From Bathymodiolus brooksi (lineage: Eukaryota; Mollusca; Bivalvia; Mytilida; Modiolidae), in contig OY804580.1 of NCBI GenBank assembly GCA_963680875.1, forward strand, positions 97,679,353 to 97,743,352: 64,000 nt of DNA. The letters run 5' to 3'. The notes under the pieces are model-generated. The model saw only the letters and a program-made list of their open reading frames with translations, did not search any database and was not told the DNA's origin. Position numbers and translations under genes: made by a program. Position 1 is the stretch's first letter. The number at the start of each line of letters is the position of its first letter. Below are positions 1 to 10,442 of this stretch, in pieces.

Positions 1-1381
1 AAACAAACAAGCAAACAAACATCAATTTCAAGATGAAATCAATGAATAGAATACTGGAGATAAATACAATGAAAAGATTACATATGAATGGGGATGATTG
101 ATCTGAACTTTGATAAATTAAATTATTTAGAAACTACAAATTTCAAACATTTATTTGTATTATTATGCAATATAATTTACTTTGTGAAATATTGTGTATT
201 TTATTCAATCTTATATGATAATACATTTCCCTGACGTCTTACTAATGTTTGGGCACTGTATTATTTTTTAGAATCTATAGTGGTTGGACCTAACAGTGGA
301 TTGCACACCAGTCAAACACGGTACATTTAACTCGTACAATACCAATGCGATGTATATCTTACGGCTTACAGTTATTTAATGTTATGTATTATATTTGCAA
401 CTTTTTAAACATGAAAGTAGGTTTTAAAATCATTCACACTAACATCCTTACATCTGGTGGTTTTCAGTCCCTCCTTCGTGTTTAATGGCGGTTCACCTTT
501 AATTTATACTCAAATATGACATGTACTGGTATAGACCGCTTATTTCAGGGGGTGGGGATGATGACTGCAATAATATGTTAGTTATATTTAAATGTAGATA
601 TATCAACAAAGTACAGATGATCATATATAATTGCTTAATATTTCTAAGTCAATGTGTCTATAATAAAGACAACATAAACTACTCATAGTTGCTATAGCGA
701 CAGGTTCTTTTCCCAGAGTTATTTAACAGTAATAATAAAAACGTATATATCAAATTTAGTTCACACGAAGCGTTTCTGGGATAACAGTTACATACAATAA
801 TGCTATACAGACAACTGAATGCATGATGGAGGGTGATAAATCTCACCATCTGACAATCAGTACCCATTCTATCATGTTCCTCGAAACTTCCGGTAATTAC
901 TTATCGATCTACCAACAAAACTAGTTAACTTTTTTAATTACTTTCACGTCTTTTTTTTCTCCATAAATGAATGTATTATTGCGGACATGTTTTTTTTATT
1001 TCAGACTTAAATAGAGGACGAGTTTCGTGATGTTTTTCTAACTGTTTTTTCAAAGAAAATTAGCAATTTCTTTTTATGTAATTTTAGTTATAAAAAATAG
1101 TTCTGCGTAAGGATTTATAGCTATAATGTTCGTGTGTTATGCTGAATTTGTTAGTTTTGTTAGCTTTATGTTGTATTTATGGGTATAAATATTAAGTTGA
1201 CTTAGACTTAATTGAACTGTATTGCGCCACTTCCTCTTCCACAATCTCAAGAATTAGTAGTTGATTGTCTATGAGGGATAATTGTTCTTTGTTGTTGTTA
1301 TCTTTAAACGGAATCATTTATTTTGTATGAAAATTACAATGTACGATCCAACCAATAGTGGCTGCTCGTTCTGTTATATCA
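1..1381. other. Non-coding part of copy A
   Basis: I see no gene here. The stretch is AT-rich with short interrupted frames in both strands. Bases about 735-800 belong to a dispersed family (CATCAGG-type, see 2,490-2,860) recognised by the words TATCAAATTTAGT and GTTTCTGG. The counterpart in copy B is 51,525-53,000, where an extra stretch of about 95 bp at 52,125-52,222 interrupts the alignment. Confidence 0.6.
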
Positions 1382-2445
1382 ATAAACACTATAAGTATAT
1401 TGTACCAGTCATCTGAATGTGGGTTCACACACTATAAGTACATTGTACCAATCATCTGAATGTGGGTTCACACACTATACGTACATTGTACCAGTCATCT
1501 GAATGTGGGTTCACACACTATAAGTACATTGTACCAGTCATCTGAATGTGGGGTTACACACTATCAGTACATTATACCAGTCATCTGAATGTTATCAATA
1601 AACACTATAAGTACATTGTACCAGTCATCTGAATTTGGGTTCACACACTATAAGTACATTGTACCAGTCATCTAAATGTGGGTTCACACACTATAAGTAC
1701 ATTGTACCAGTCATCTGAATGTGGGTTCACACACTATATGCACATTGTACCAGTCATCTGAATTTGGGTTCACACACTATAAGTACATTGTACCAGTCAT
1801 CTGAATGTGGGTTCACACACTATATGCACATTGTACCAGTCATCTGAATTTGGGTTCACACACTATAAGTACATTGTACCAGTCATCTGAATTTGGGTTC
1901 ACACACTATAAGTACATTGTACCAGTCATCTGAATGTGGGGTTACACACTATAAGTACATTGTACCAGTCATTTGAATGTTATCAATAAACACTATAAGT
2001 ATTTCGGAACTCTAAATTTCAGTAATAAATATACCTAATAAACAATGTCAGTGCCAATGTACTGACTAATCTCGGGGACTGATGATACTCTCGGGGACTG
2101 CTAGTCCACCAGTCATCTGAATGTGGGTTCACACACTCTAAGTACGTTGTACCAGTCATTTGAATGTGGGTTCACACACTATAAGTACATTGTACCAGTC
2201 ATCTGAATGTGGGCTCACACACTATAAGTACATTGTACCAGTCATTTGAATGTGGGTTCACACACTATAAGTACATTGTACCAGTCATCTGAATGTGGGT
2301 TCTCACACTATAAGTACGTTGTACCAGTCATTTGAATGTGGGTTCACACACTATAAGTACACTGTACCAGTCATCTGAATGTGGGGGTTACACACTATAA
2401 GTACATTGTACCAGTCATCTGAATGTGGGTTCACCCCGGTTTTAG
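1382..2445 (+). repeat. 43-bp minisatellite (copy A)
   Basis: Tandem 43-bp units run through this stretch, with core words TGGGTTCACACACTATAAGT and ACATTGTACCAGTCATCTGA. Some units carry TTATCAATAAACACT in place of the GGGTTCACACACT half. About 20 units are present, more than in copy B (53,010-53,480). The array is interrupted at 2,000-2,112 by a copy of unrelated downstream sequence. It has no spacers between units and is not a CRISPR array. Confidence 0.95.
2000..2112 (+). repeat. 113-bp duplicate of 2,907-3,019 inserted in the minisatellite
   Basis: Bases 2,000-2,112 repeat 2,907-3,019 in the same orientation without a visible mismatch, including GTACTGACTAATCTCGGGGA and GGGGACTGCTAGTCCACCAG. 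The inserted copy ends in CCAG, which is also part of the minisatellite word ACCAGTCATCTGA, so the right junction has short homology. Copy B has only the downstream original (about 54,628-54,740), so this insertion happened in copy A after the duplication, or was lost from B. Confidence 0.9.
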
Positions 2446-2489
2446 TGAAGTTCGTGTTGCTCAATCTTTATTTTGCTGGTTAATGTTTG

Positions 2490-2860
2490 TAGTAAAAAAA
2501 ATGTAGATATCAAATTTAGTGCCCACGACCAGTTTCTGGAATAACCTTCATCAGGTGACGCTCAGAATAACCTTCATCAGGTGACGCTCAGAATAACCTT
2601 CATCAGGTACGCTCTAAATAACCTTCATCAGGTGACGCTCAGAATAACCTTCATCAGGTACGCTCAAAATAACCTTCATCAGGTACGCTCAGAATAACCT
2701 TCATCAGGTACGCTCAGAATAACCTTCATCAGGTACACTCAGAATAACCTTCATCAGGTACGCTCTAAATAACCTTCATCAGGTACGCTCAAAATCGAAA
2801 GATAATATAAAATTTTGGGAGCGATAAAACAGGATAGCCAAAATCGGGTAATGTCACACA
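2490..2860 (+). repeat. Dispersed element with internal 25-bp tandem array (copy A)
   Basis: The flanks (GTAGATATCAAATTTAGTGC on the left, TTTTGGGAGCGATAAAACAG on the right) belong to a dispersed family also seen at 23,505-23,695 and 48,040-48,240. There the segment AATAACCTTCATC occurs once. Here it is amplified into about 10 units of 25-27 bp (2,540-2,798), unit GTACGCTCAGAATAACCTTC plus ATCAG. Copy B has about 37 units at the same place. Elements with a core tandem array are known among non-autonomous Helitron-like elements of bivalves. That class assignment is only a suggestion. Confidence 0.85.
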
Positions 2861-3127
2861 TGCATGGGGGAGGAGAGGAGAACCTTAATTTTATTAATAA
2901 TTACATTATTTCGGAACTCTAAATTTCAGTAATAAATATACCTAATAAACAATGTCAGTGCCAATGTACTGACTAATCTCGGGGACTGATGATACTCTCG
3001 GGGACTGCTAGTCCACCAGCAATGATATCGACCCAGTGATTGTAATAAAATAGAAAATTATTATTATCAATTTTACTAAAACATAGCTGTTGTTAGTATC
3101 TATGTAATAGTCATCATTTCAAATTTT

Positions 3128-3396
3128 CAGGGGTGTGGTGGTTATGGTGTATAACGCCACTTTCAACAATATTTTAGTTATATCGCGGTGGTCAGTTTTA
3201 TTTGTGGAGAAAATCGGAGTACCCGGAGAAAACTACAGACGGGCCCCAAGTCACTGACAAACTTTATCACATAATGTTGTATCAAGTACACCTCGCCTGA
3301 GCGGGATTTGAACTCACGACGCTAGGGTGATAGGCACTGGTTGCATAGGTAGCTGTAAATCCAACTACCATACGATCACAACTACGACGGCCCCTT
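3128..3396 (-). mobile_element. tRNA-derived SINE, family 1 (reverse orientation)
   Basis: Read on the minus strand, a tRNA-like head contains an A-box-like TGGTAGTTGG and a B-box-like GAGTTCAAATCCCGC. A body with GTCAGTGACTTG, CTCCGGGTACTCCG and a tail with AACTAAAATATTGTTGAAAG TGGCGTTA follow. Family members here: 3.1, 7.3, 16.5, 23.3, 23.7, 25.0, 26.0, 46.4, 47.6, 51.3, 54.9 and 59.2 kb. Small frames inside it are not genes. Copy B carries the same insertion at 54,847-55,115. Confidence 0.88.
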
Positions 3397-3654
3397 CGAT
3401 TTCCCATAGTCAATTATTATTTTTTACTAAGACATGACGGTTGTTACTACCTACAAATAATCGTTATCATTTCAATGTTTATTATTTCTTTCTTTAGTAT
3501 TATATTGATTAGTTTTAATTATTTTGCTTCACTTCATTTTTTAATATACATGTAGTTATGAGATGCAACATAATATTTCATCCTACATATGTCATTTTAA
3601 AATAGAAAAAAATATTATGTTCAATTTATCAAAACTAATATTATAAAGGTTTGG

Positions 3655-3821
3655 GCCCATAAAACCTTATTAACCCCGCCACTTGCTTTTATTGAAGTGT
3701 CTGTACCAAGGTAGGAAAGTGAGCTTCCTATATATGTGTTAGGGTGTCGATTTGCTTCTGTGTCTTCAATTGTTCCACTAGATTTTTCCGATTGGATTTT
3801 GGAATTGTTCCGACAGTTTGT

Positions 3822-3835
<14 letters not shown>
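3655..3835 (+). repeat. Dispersed repeat with CCCCGCCACTT motif
   Basis: A recurring block runs from TTAACCCCGCCACTTG through TTGAAGTGTCTGTACCAAG to GGAATTGTTCCGACAGT. Related blocks lie at 16,885-17,020 and 55,370-55,520, and partly at 29,085-29,180, 37,150-37,260 (reverse), 46,850-46,920 (reverse) and 49,460-49,600. In bivalves I associate similar text with the 3' ends of reverse-transcriptase elements. That link is from memory and unproven here. Confidence 0.6.

Positions 3836-3852
<17 letters not shown>
3822..3852 (+). repeat. (GTT)n microsatellite
   Basis: About ten GTT triplets. The copy B counterpart at 55,522-55,541 is shorter, so the locus varies in length. The poly-cysteine frame read through it is an artefact. 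Confidence 0.95.
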
Positions 3853-3853
<1 letters not shown>

Positions 3854-4264
3854 CCTTTTACTTCAATCAATTTTTGCAACAATATAACCATTCCCCCAAT
3901 TTTCGTTCACACTGTATTTGTTAAACATCATCGAGAAAACTAAAACAAATGACATAAGAAAGAGATATCATGTCCAATTATAGGAAGTTGGAAAAGAAGA
4001 ACATATTATTATAGACATTTCCAAGTAAATATGTCAAATATATGACAATAAACAAACAAACAAAACACCTTTATTTTCAGCAAGCCATCACCATGCATCT
4101 AATTTTCCAATAAAAGAGGAATGACTCCTGTATACAGTTAACAATTGATATTCTTTCCATATACAGATGCTCGAGGAATGCTTAAAACTTTATTTTATTT
4201 AGCTTTCCAGTGTTTCGATTTTCTATAAATATCACATGAACAATTCCCAACAGACGGCAAAGTG

Positions 4265-4406
4265 CCAATCTAATTAAAATTAGATCTACACACTTGCTCC
4301 CTATTTTCTATCTTCTTTTTTTTGGTCGCTACTACACGAGCGACCAAAAAAAAAGAAAGATAGAAAATAGGGAGCAAGTGTGTAGATCTAATTTTAATTA
4401 GATTGG
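4265..4406. mobile_element. Foldback / MITE-like 142-bp palindrome
   Basis: Two arms of about 65 bp are almost perfect reverse complements: the left arm starts CCAATCTAATTAAAATTAGA and the right arm ends TCTAATTTTAATTAGATTGG. A loop of about 10 bp (TACTACACGA) lies inside GGTCGC/GCGACC. The element is flanked by the direct repeat CAAAGTG at 4,258-4,264 and 4,407-4,413, a target duplication of 7 bp (8 bp if the outermost G is counted). It sits inside a unit of the 175-bp tandem repeat. Copy B has a rearranged version at 55,943-56,127. Confidence 0.85.
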
Positions 4407-4413
4407 CAAAGTG

Positions 4414-5180
4414 CTTGCCCACTTGGGCGTTAAATCAAAGATATTTCCCAGGCCTTTAACTGACGTAAGTGCCTTGGTGGGATTCTGCACCTCAAGCCGA
4501 CAGCAGGGTGTCAAATATCAACTTTGATACTTGGATTTTGGGGGGGGGGGGCTCTATAAATATCCCATGAAAACTTCCCAACGGACGGCAAAGTTCCTGC
4601 CCACTTGAGGTTTAAATTAAAGATATTGCACGGGCCTTTAACTGACTTAAATGCCTGGGTGGGATTCTGCACCTCAAGCCCACAGCAGAGTGTCAAATAA
4701 CAATTTTGATTTGGGAGTGGGGGGCTCTATAAATATCACATGAACAATTTTAAGAGGCAAAGTTCTTGCCCATGCACTTGGAGTTCAAATCAATGATATT
4801 GCCTAGGCCTTTAACTGACTTAACTTCCTAGGTGGGATTCAGCACCTCAGTTCCACAGCAGAGTGTCAAATATCAACATTGATATTTGGATTTGGGAGTG
4901 GAGGGCCCTATGAATATCCCATGAAATATTCCCAATGGACGACAAAGTTCCTGCCCAATCGGGGTTTAGATCAAAGATATTGCCCGGGCCTTTAACCGAC
5001 TTAAGTGCCTGGATGGGATTCAGCACCTCAAGCCCACAGCACGGTGTTGAATATCAATTTTGATATTTGGATTGGGGGTGTGGGGTGTGGGGCTCTGAAT
5101 ATCCAATGACAAATTCCAAGCAGTGAAGTTCTTGTTCACTTGGGGTTTAAAGCAAAGGTATTGCCCGGGCCTGAAATTAC
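4414..5180 (+). repeat. ~175-183-bp tandem repeat, about 4-5 units
   Basis: Units repeat GGCAAAGTTCCTGCCCACTT, GGGCCTTTAACTGACTTAA, TGGGATTCTGCACCTCAAGC and CTCTATAAATATCCCATGA. Landmarks near 4,551, 4,725, 4,908 and 5,090 give the period. Several units carry a homopolymer G run (10 G near 4,540). Copy B holds the same array at 56,130-56,870. Short reverse-strand frames here come from the repeat and are not supported as genes. Confidence 0.88.
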
Positions 5181-6144
5181 TTGATGTTAAAGTCTTGCAG
5201 TGAAATGTCATGCTGTGGGACATTCCGTACGTCATTCCCGCAATTTAAATAGTTATAGATCATGCATGAAGACCTCCATAAAGGATTCAAATACAACAAA
5301 ATGCAACCAAATTTGGCCCAAAATAATCCGTCTATATCTACCTTCAACTACAATTGTTTATGCCATTACATTAAAACAAAATTCAAAATACAACCAAGCG
5401 AAAGGAACATTTTTCTTTACAAAGGACTACAATATTTGTGTCTTCGTTATTTAGCCCAGGAAAGAGAAGAAATAGTTTATGTTCGGGTGAACATGTGAAA
5501 TGGAACATAAAATGTATTGTCTTTTGTTCACATGAGTGTCTGTATGGGATTATGCACCATAGGTCCACAGTAAGCTGTCAAATTACAACTTTATAATGTG
5601 GGGGGGGGGGGGTGGGAGGGAGGTAACATATTTCCTGTTGGTCGCTAGACATCTTTAAAGGTACATTTTACTCTTATTAATTTGGTTGCCTTTTAGACAT
5701 ATCGCCCTATTGGTTGCTAGTAACTGACCGCTAGCCTGAGCCTGGCTATGCATAAGGGTAAATAGTTCCTCATCCTCTAGTGACAACCTCATGTTACTTT
5801 TGCTACAAACCCAGTAATCAGTCATGAATGCGGAATTGACCGGATTGGGATAGCAACAAACAGAACACATCCGTGCTCATTTGCTAAAGATATTCTGTAA
5901 CTGTTAACTAAATCAGGTTGGTGACTGTAAAACTTCTGAAATTATTACTTCAACCTAATCACTACTCATTCATGCGCTGTAACTTCCTCTATCATTTAAG
6001 TCACGGTAGGACACTTAAGCTTTGGAATATTGTATGAACAGATATATATTTAGTCCTTCCATATCCAGGTGTTCCAGGAATGTCGCTACATATAAAATGT
6101 AAATGGAAATTCACAACGGGAAATTGTAATCACCTGTTTTTTTC
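5181..6144. other. Non-coding stretch, copy A
   Basis: I see no gene. A G-run lies at about 5,600-5,611. Bases about 5,240-5,430 differ from the matching place in copy B (56,870-57,270), which has unrelated text between the shared words GTGAAGT and CAATATTTGTG. Confidence 0.5.
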
Positions 6145-6339
6145 TTAAAGTTTCGTTCTTAACCAGCCTTTACTATCAATGTCTAAGTGTAGGGCAATGT
6201 ATGATGTAGATATAACTATATATGTGGTATCCTTTATTTCAAGTTCAGTGAGATAGTTGCAATGTGCATAGTCATAAAACTTAGAATTAATCAGTGAAAA
6301 AACATCAGCTATGTTGTGAATTATGAAATTATGGGACAT
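6145..6339 (-). pseudogene. Reverse-transcriptase-like fragment
   Basis: The minus-strand frame reads INSKFYDYAHCNYL, ELEIKDTT and SYIALHLDIDSKGWLRTKL. The same pattern (DRIYPIELEIKDTT, SYFDLHIEIDSDDRLRSE) follows a YIDD motif in the fragment at 27.15-27.44 kb, so both derive from one type of retroelement polymerase. Only about 60 residues remain, with no catalytic motif and no start of its own. Copy B has the same fragment with about 75 bp deleted (57,990-58,110). Confidence 0.65.
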
Positions 6340-6442
6340 GATCTTTGAAGCCCCTGCATGATGCCTACTTCATACAAATAATGGAACAGGTCTGTGAGAA
6401 AAGGGACATATTTGGTACCCAATGGAATATCAACTGTCTATG

Positions 6443-6449
<7 letters not shown>

Positions 6450-6481
<32 letters not shown>
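6450..6481 (+). repeat. (GA)16 microsatellite
   Basis: A pure GA run of about 32 bp. In copy B the same locus (58,213-58,258) has about 46 bp, so it is length-variable. Confidence 0.97.
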
Positions 6482-6483
<2 letters not shown>

Positions 6484-6484
6484 T

Positions 6485-7315
6485 AGTTGTGAAAAGGGTA
6501 AGGAATTCAAATGTGTTAATGCTATTATACGGGGAGAGGTACCATGTGTGTATATACTCTAACAGCTCTAGAGAATATTTAGAACCCACATCTGATTCAT
6601 ACCACCGTTTAGGTAGCTAGTGTCACAGTCAGTCTGAAGCCAGGTTTTAATAATTGAGATCGAGGCTTCGCTGAACATTTTACGGAACCTGAAAAGTAAC
6701 TTGTTTGTTAGTAACCGTATGCACTTGTTAGGTACCCATTAGAGAAAGTAGAAATAGTCGACCTTCTTGCGGAAGAAAAGGGGGGATTATCTAAGCGAAT
6801 GCATAAATTGCGTGTATTCTTTATCAGTTTGATAACAGGTAAATATTGTGTAAATTCACATGTATCAGACACCAGGCTTTAAATATATTTAAAAGGACAG
6901 TGATATATAATTAAACTACTTTTGTTATTTAAATTTCTTAAGATAAAATAGACCACTAGCTGCACATTCCTGAGTTGTTTATTATTGTCGGAAAAGTGTA
7001 GATTATCCATTATATATGTATGATAAAATGAAGGAAAAAAACCAAGACTATCCAAACATTACTAACATCTAATAAAAAAAACCGTAGAAACAGAAGCAAG
7101 TTGTATATACATCTACATGACTGATCACTTTCCTGGATTGGTCAAATCACTTCTATAGACATTGATGACGTAAAACTAGTTTTATGTTCGCAAGCCTTCC
7201 CTCTTAGTGAAATGATGCGGTCATGTAAGTGTTTCCTACCTCAGTAAAATGATACCCCTCACATGTTATCTGTCAAACAGTATAGTAGGTGGTACCTATC
7301 TGTACATAGTTAGTG
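6485..7315. other. Non-coding stretch, copy A
   Basis: I see no gene. Bases 7,110-7,250 resemble 37,240-37,310 (shared TTAGTGAAATGATG and GGTCAT), so they are part of a dispersed repeat. Copy B carries an extra 33-bp stretch near 58,670-58,705 that is absent here. Confidence 0.45.
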
Positions 7316-7548
7316 CTAGGGCTATGGTGCTAAACGCCATTTTCAACAAAATTGCAGTTATATCGCTGCGGTCATTTTTATTGGTGGGGGAAAGCGCAGT
7401 ACCCGGAGAAAACCACTGATTTCTCGCAAGTAACTGATAAACTTTATCACATAATGTTTATCGAGTGCACATCGCCTGACGGGGATTCGAACTCAAAACG
7501 TTATTTGTGATAGACACTGATTGAATAGGCTATAAATCCAACGATCCC
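7316..7548 (-). mobile_element. tRNA-derived SINE, family 1
   Basis: Same family as 3,128-3,396, read on the minus strand. The 3' tail text (AACGCCATTTTCAACAAAAT on the plus strand), body (AGTACCCGGAGAAAACCACT) and B-box-like GGGGATTCGAACTC are clear. The extreme 5' end of the head is missing or eroded after AAATCCAACGATCCCAT. It is shared with copy B (59,146-59,369), so it predates the duplication. Confidence 0.85.
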
Positions 7549-8244
7549 ATATCTGTACGTGTAAAGACAGTCAGTGAATGTGATGAAAAAACAAATGTAA
7601 ATTGCACTCTTGAAGATCAAAAGCACATACAACTTCAACCGAAATGCTCCGTAACTCCTTCTGCAATTAATTGTGCATGTTCCTTATTACTTATTACTTG
7701 GTTATGTCTTTAATGTCAGTAATATTTGTTGCATTAGATAATTTCTGATCTTAAATGTTATTGTATGTGATTTGTTCATATCAACATACGATTTCCTTGA
7801 TGACATACCACTGACTACTTGTTTTTAATTATGTTTTGTCCTATATGGCATCAGTAACCATATACGATTTTAGTTATACTTATTAGGACCTTTGGATTTG
7901 TTATTCCGAAAGACTTTATAATGATTTATTTATCTCATTCCGAAAGACTTTATAATGATTTGGTTTTCTAATCTTTAACTTTGAACGTAACTGACGAAGG
8001 ATTTTCAGAAACGCGCCCTTCGCGCTAAATTATATACCTAAATATTTATTGTTATGTAAGACAAATCCTAAGTAATTATTGCGCATTAGTGCCTGTTACA
8101 AGGACCATACCACTGTCAAAAAATGGCCAACTAAATTGTGTTCAGTCCTCTGTGTTTGATTGATCCCGCAAGACATGAAACTTAGTCACGGATCAGGCAG
8201 GCCTGAATGGTGTTCAAGAGATATACATAGATTAATCTTAGAAG
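7549..8244. other. Non-coding stretch, partly absent from copy B
   Basis: I see no gene. About 270 bp from 7,790 to 8,065 is absent from copy B, where ATCAACATAC joins almost directly to TAAGTAATTGTTGCGC. Inside it the 27-bp phrase ATTCCGAAAGACTTTATAAT occurs twice (7,903 and 7,939). Confidence 0.5.
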
Positions 8245-8375
8245 TTCAGCTTTCTACGAAGAGCTTGACGATACCAAAGGGGTAATCACAATCATTATAT
8301 CTAAGAAGAACAGACAACGCAATGGCCAAAAGTAAAAAGTACAAGAGGAAACACAACGATTGTTGGATTGCTTAG
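8245..8375 (-). repeat. Dispersed repeat, GGTATC end family
   Basis: GATACCAAAGGGGTAATCAC starts this piece, followed by AACAGACAACGCAATGGCC. It is the reverse complement of text at 30,170-30,335, 30,440-30,600 and 47,520-47,600 (TCTGATTACCTCTTTGGTAT). The same segment is tandemly amplified at 50,003-50,340. Copy B has it at about 59,810-59,920. Confidence 0.65.
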
Positions 8376-8833
8376 TAAGCACAATGTATCTCAACATATA
8401 AGTGTTAGAATTTTAATAGAAATTGCTTCATAGAAATTGCATGTTAAACTAGTTAGGGATAATATGAAGCAGCCGGCGCTAGTTAGTTCTTTAATTATCT
8501 GATGTCCTTAAATGCGCTAAATATGTCTTTATATAAGTTTTATTAATAAGGGAATGAATGTTTTAGTACAATGAGTTAGTTGGAGTTCGTGTTAATCACG
8601 TTGATCAGTTACATGTCTCCCCGGTCGTAGTTCCGTGTTGCGATGTTTGCTTCGAACGTGGTCCCTCATTTGTACGTTGTCCCTCATTTGTGGTGTAGAG
8701 GTTCATGTTTTATACGTTATTTATATTTATGATATTAACTAAGCTTGTATCAAATACGATTTACATATCAAATTATGTTCGTGTTGTTTAACAGTAACAA
8801 ACTGATATTTTTGCTTTGCACTAAGTATGCAAG

Positions 8834-9030
8834 ACTAAGGAGTAAGAGCAAAGACTGGTTTGCTCAGAATCAAAATAATGTCCGAGTGGAGCGACATATG
8901 TACCCCCGGACTGTTGTTTCAGTGGGAAGTATATATATGTTGGTCTAGTACAAAGAGGGCATCGTCATCTCATCATGATACAGCTGGAAATGTGCTCATA
9001 TGACGTTCTACACTGATCACTCACTCACTC
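8834..9030 (+). mobile_element. SINE family 2, 5'-truncated
   Basis: TAAGAGCAAAGACTGGTTTG, GTGGAGCGACAT, GGACTGTTGTTTCAGTG and the end ATCACTCACTCACTC match the minus strand of the full-length member at 24,390-24,757. The tRNA head is absent. It lies inside the 620-bp stretch (8,441-9,058) that copy B lacks. The 67-residue frame over it is not a gene. Confidence 0.8.
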
Positions 9031-10257
9031 CATTTTGTTGGTCACGTGATCTAAAAAGGAAGTTGTAGTACAAACCTACTTGTACTGATGAAGAAAAGAA
9101 ATTAACATTAAAACAACTGCAATACTGATCCACTTACATTAAATAATACTCAACCAATCAACGAATACTCTCGAATCAAAATGCCCCGAAAACATATAAT
9201 CTGTTTGAATATTAAAATTGCCAAAAATAAAATAAAATAAAAACAAGTTGTACTGTCTTGTCTGTACCTGTATCTTTCATTCCCATTGGTTTTTACTTAC
9301 ACCATTAATAAGCAAAATCGTAGCATTTTACAATAAAAAAAAAAAGATTTGTAAAATTTTATTTGATTTACAAGATTTGAAAAATACACGTTGTAATAAA
9401 ACATTCAATGCTGAAACCTTCATAATATTAATATTACTAAAATTTTATTTATTTGAATTTTAGAACCCATAGCAACAAACAGGATTTCAGAATGAAAGTG
9501 TTAATTGAGAAAATATAACAATTTCAATAAGACATTTCACAAATACGACAATTACAACATTCACAAATAATGTAGCTGCTACCAGGAAGACCAGACTAAT
9601 GTCGACAATAATAAACAAATGTTAAACATATCTCCTTCCAAACAGTGTTGTAACTATGTGAAAAACGTCATAGATTTCTGTGACCGAGACGAAACAGTAC
9701 ACAGAATAAATTAGAACCGTTTTAGTAGAAGGTAAGTTATATTGTTATTTAATACACAGAGTTAGTCAGTAAAGAGACATTGTTGTTACTGTGAGTGTAT
9801 TTATTTACTTGTTTATCAATTATTTATTTGCAATCAATTTGTTTTAAATCGTGGGTCAGATCGGTAAGTCCTGTGCTGTTTTACTTCCTGATAGGTACGC
9901 GCCCTACCAAAACGTTGAATCTGATACAAGGTACTCTAAGTGATTTATTTTGAACAAAGTAAGAACAAAACGTGATATATAGGTGTCATACCTAGGATTG
10001 GAAGATTACACTGTCACACGAAAAAACAAACAAACAAACAATAAGTAAAAATACCGTAGACGAAACACAACAGACCCACAACATAAATAAACATCAAAAG
10101 AGAGTTTAACAAACTTACTATGAAACTGCATAGACAAAACAATATTAAATTACTTCACTGGGTGACGTGCAACCATGTGTTACTGGACGTCTGGAATGAA
10201 TACATACATGAACAATGAATTAATATGCTAAAATAGAAAAAAAATGATACCCAAGGG
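9031..10257. other. Non-coding stretch, copy A
   Basis: I see no gene, RNA gene or clear repeat. It is AT-rich with poly-A runs (9,338-9,350) and closely matches copy B at about 59,985-61,177. Confidence 0.5.
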
Positions 10258-10335
10258 GGTTAGGGTTATGATATTAAACGCCACTTTCAACAGTATTTCA
10301 GCAATAACAGTTATATGATGCTTCAGAATATATGT
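10258..10335 (-). repeat. SINE 3'-tail fragment
   Basis: GTTAGGGTTATGATATTAAACGCC followed by CAACAGTATTTCAGC is the 3' tail shared by both SINE families, with the rest missing. It is present in copy B at 61,178-61,246. Confidence 0.6.
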
Positions 10336-10442
10336 TAAACCAGAAACGAGATATGTGTTAGTTATAACATAATTGACGAAATCACAATTGAACCAACAAC
10401 TAAAACATAGACCCTTTTTATGTTATAGAAATGAATGTTTCG

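Noticed and set aside
3736..3924. Poly-cysteine protein (run of ten Cys)
   Set aside because: It arises from a (GTT)n microsatellite read in one frame; the copy B counterpart has a different repeat number.
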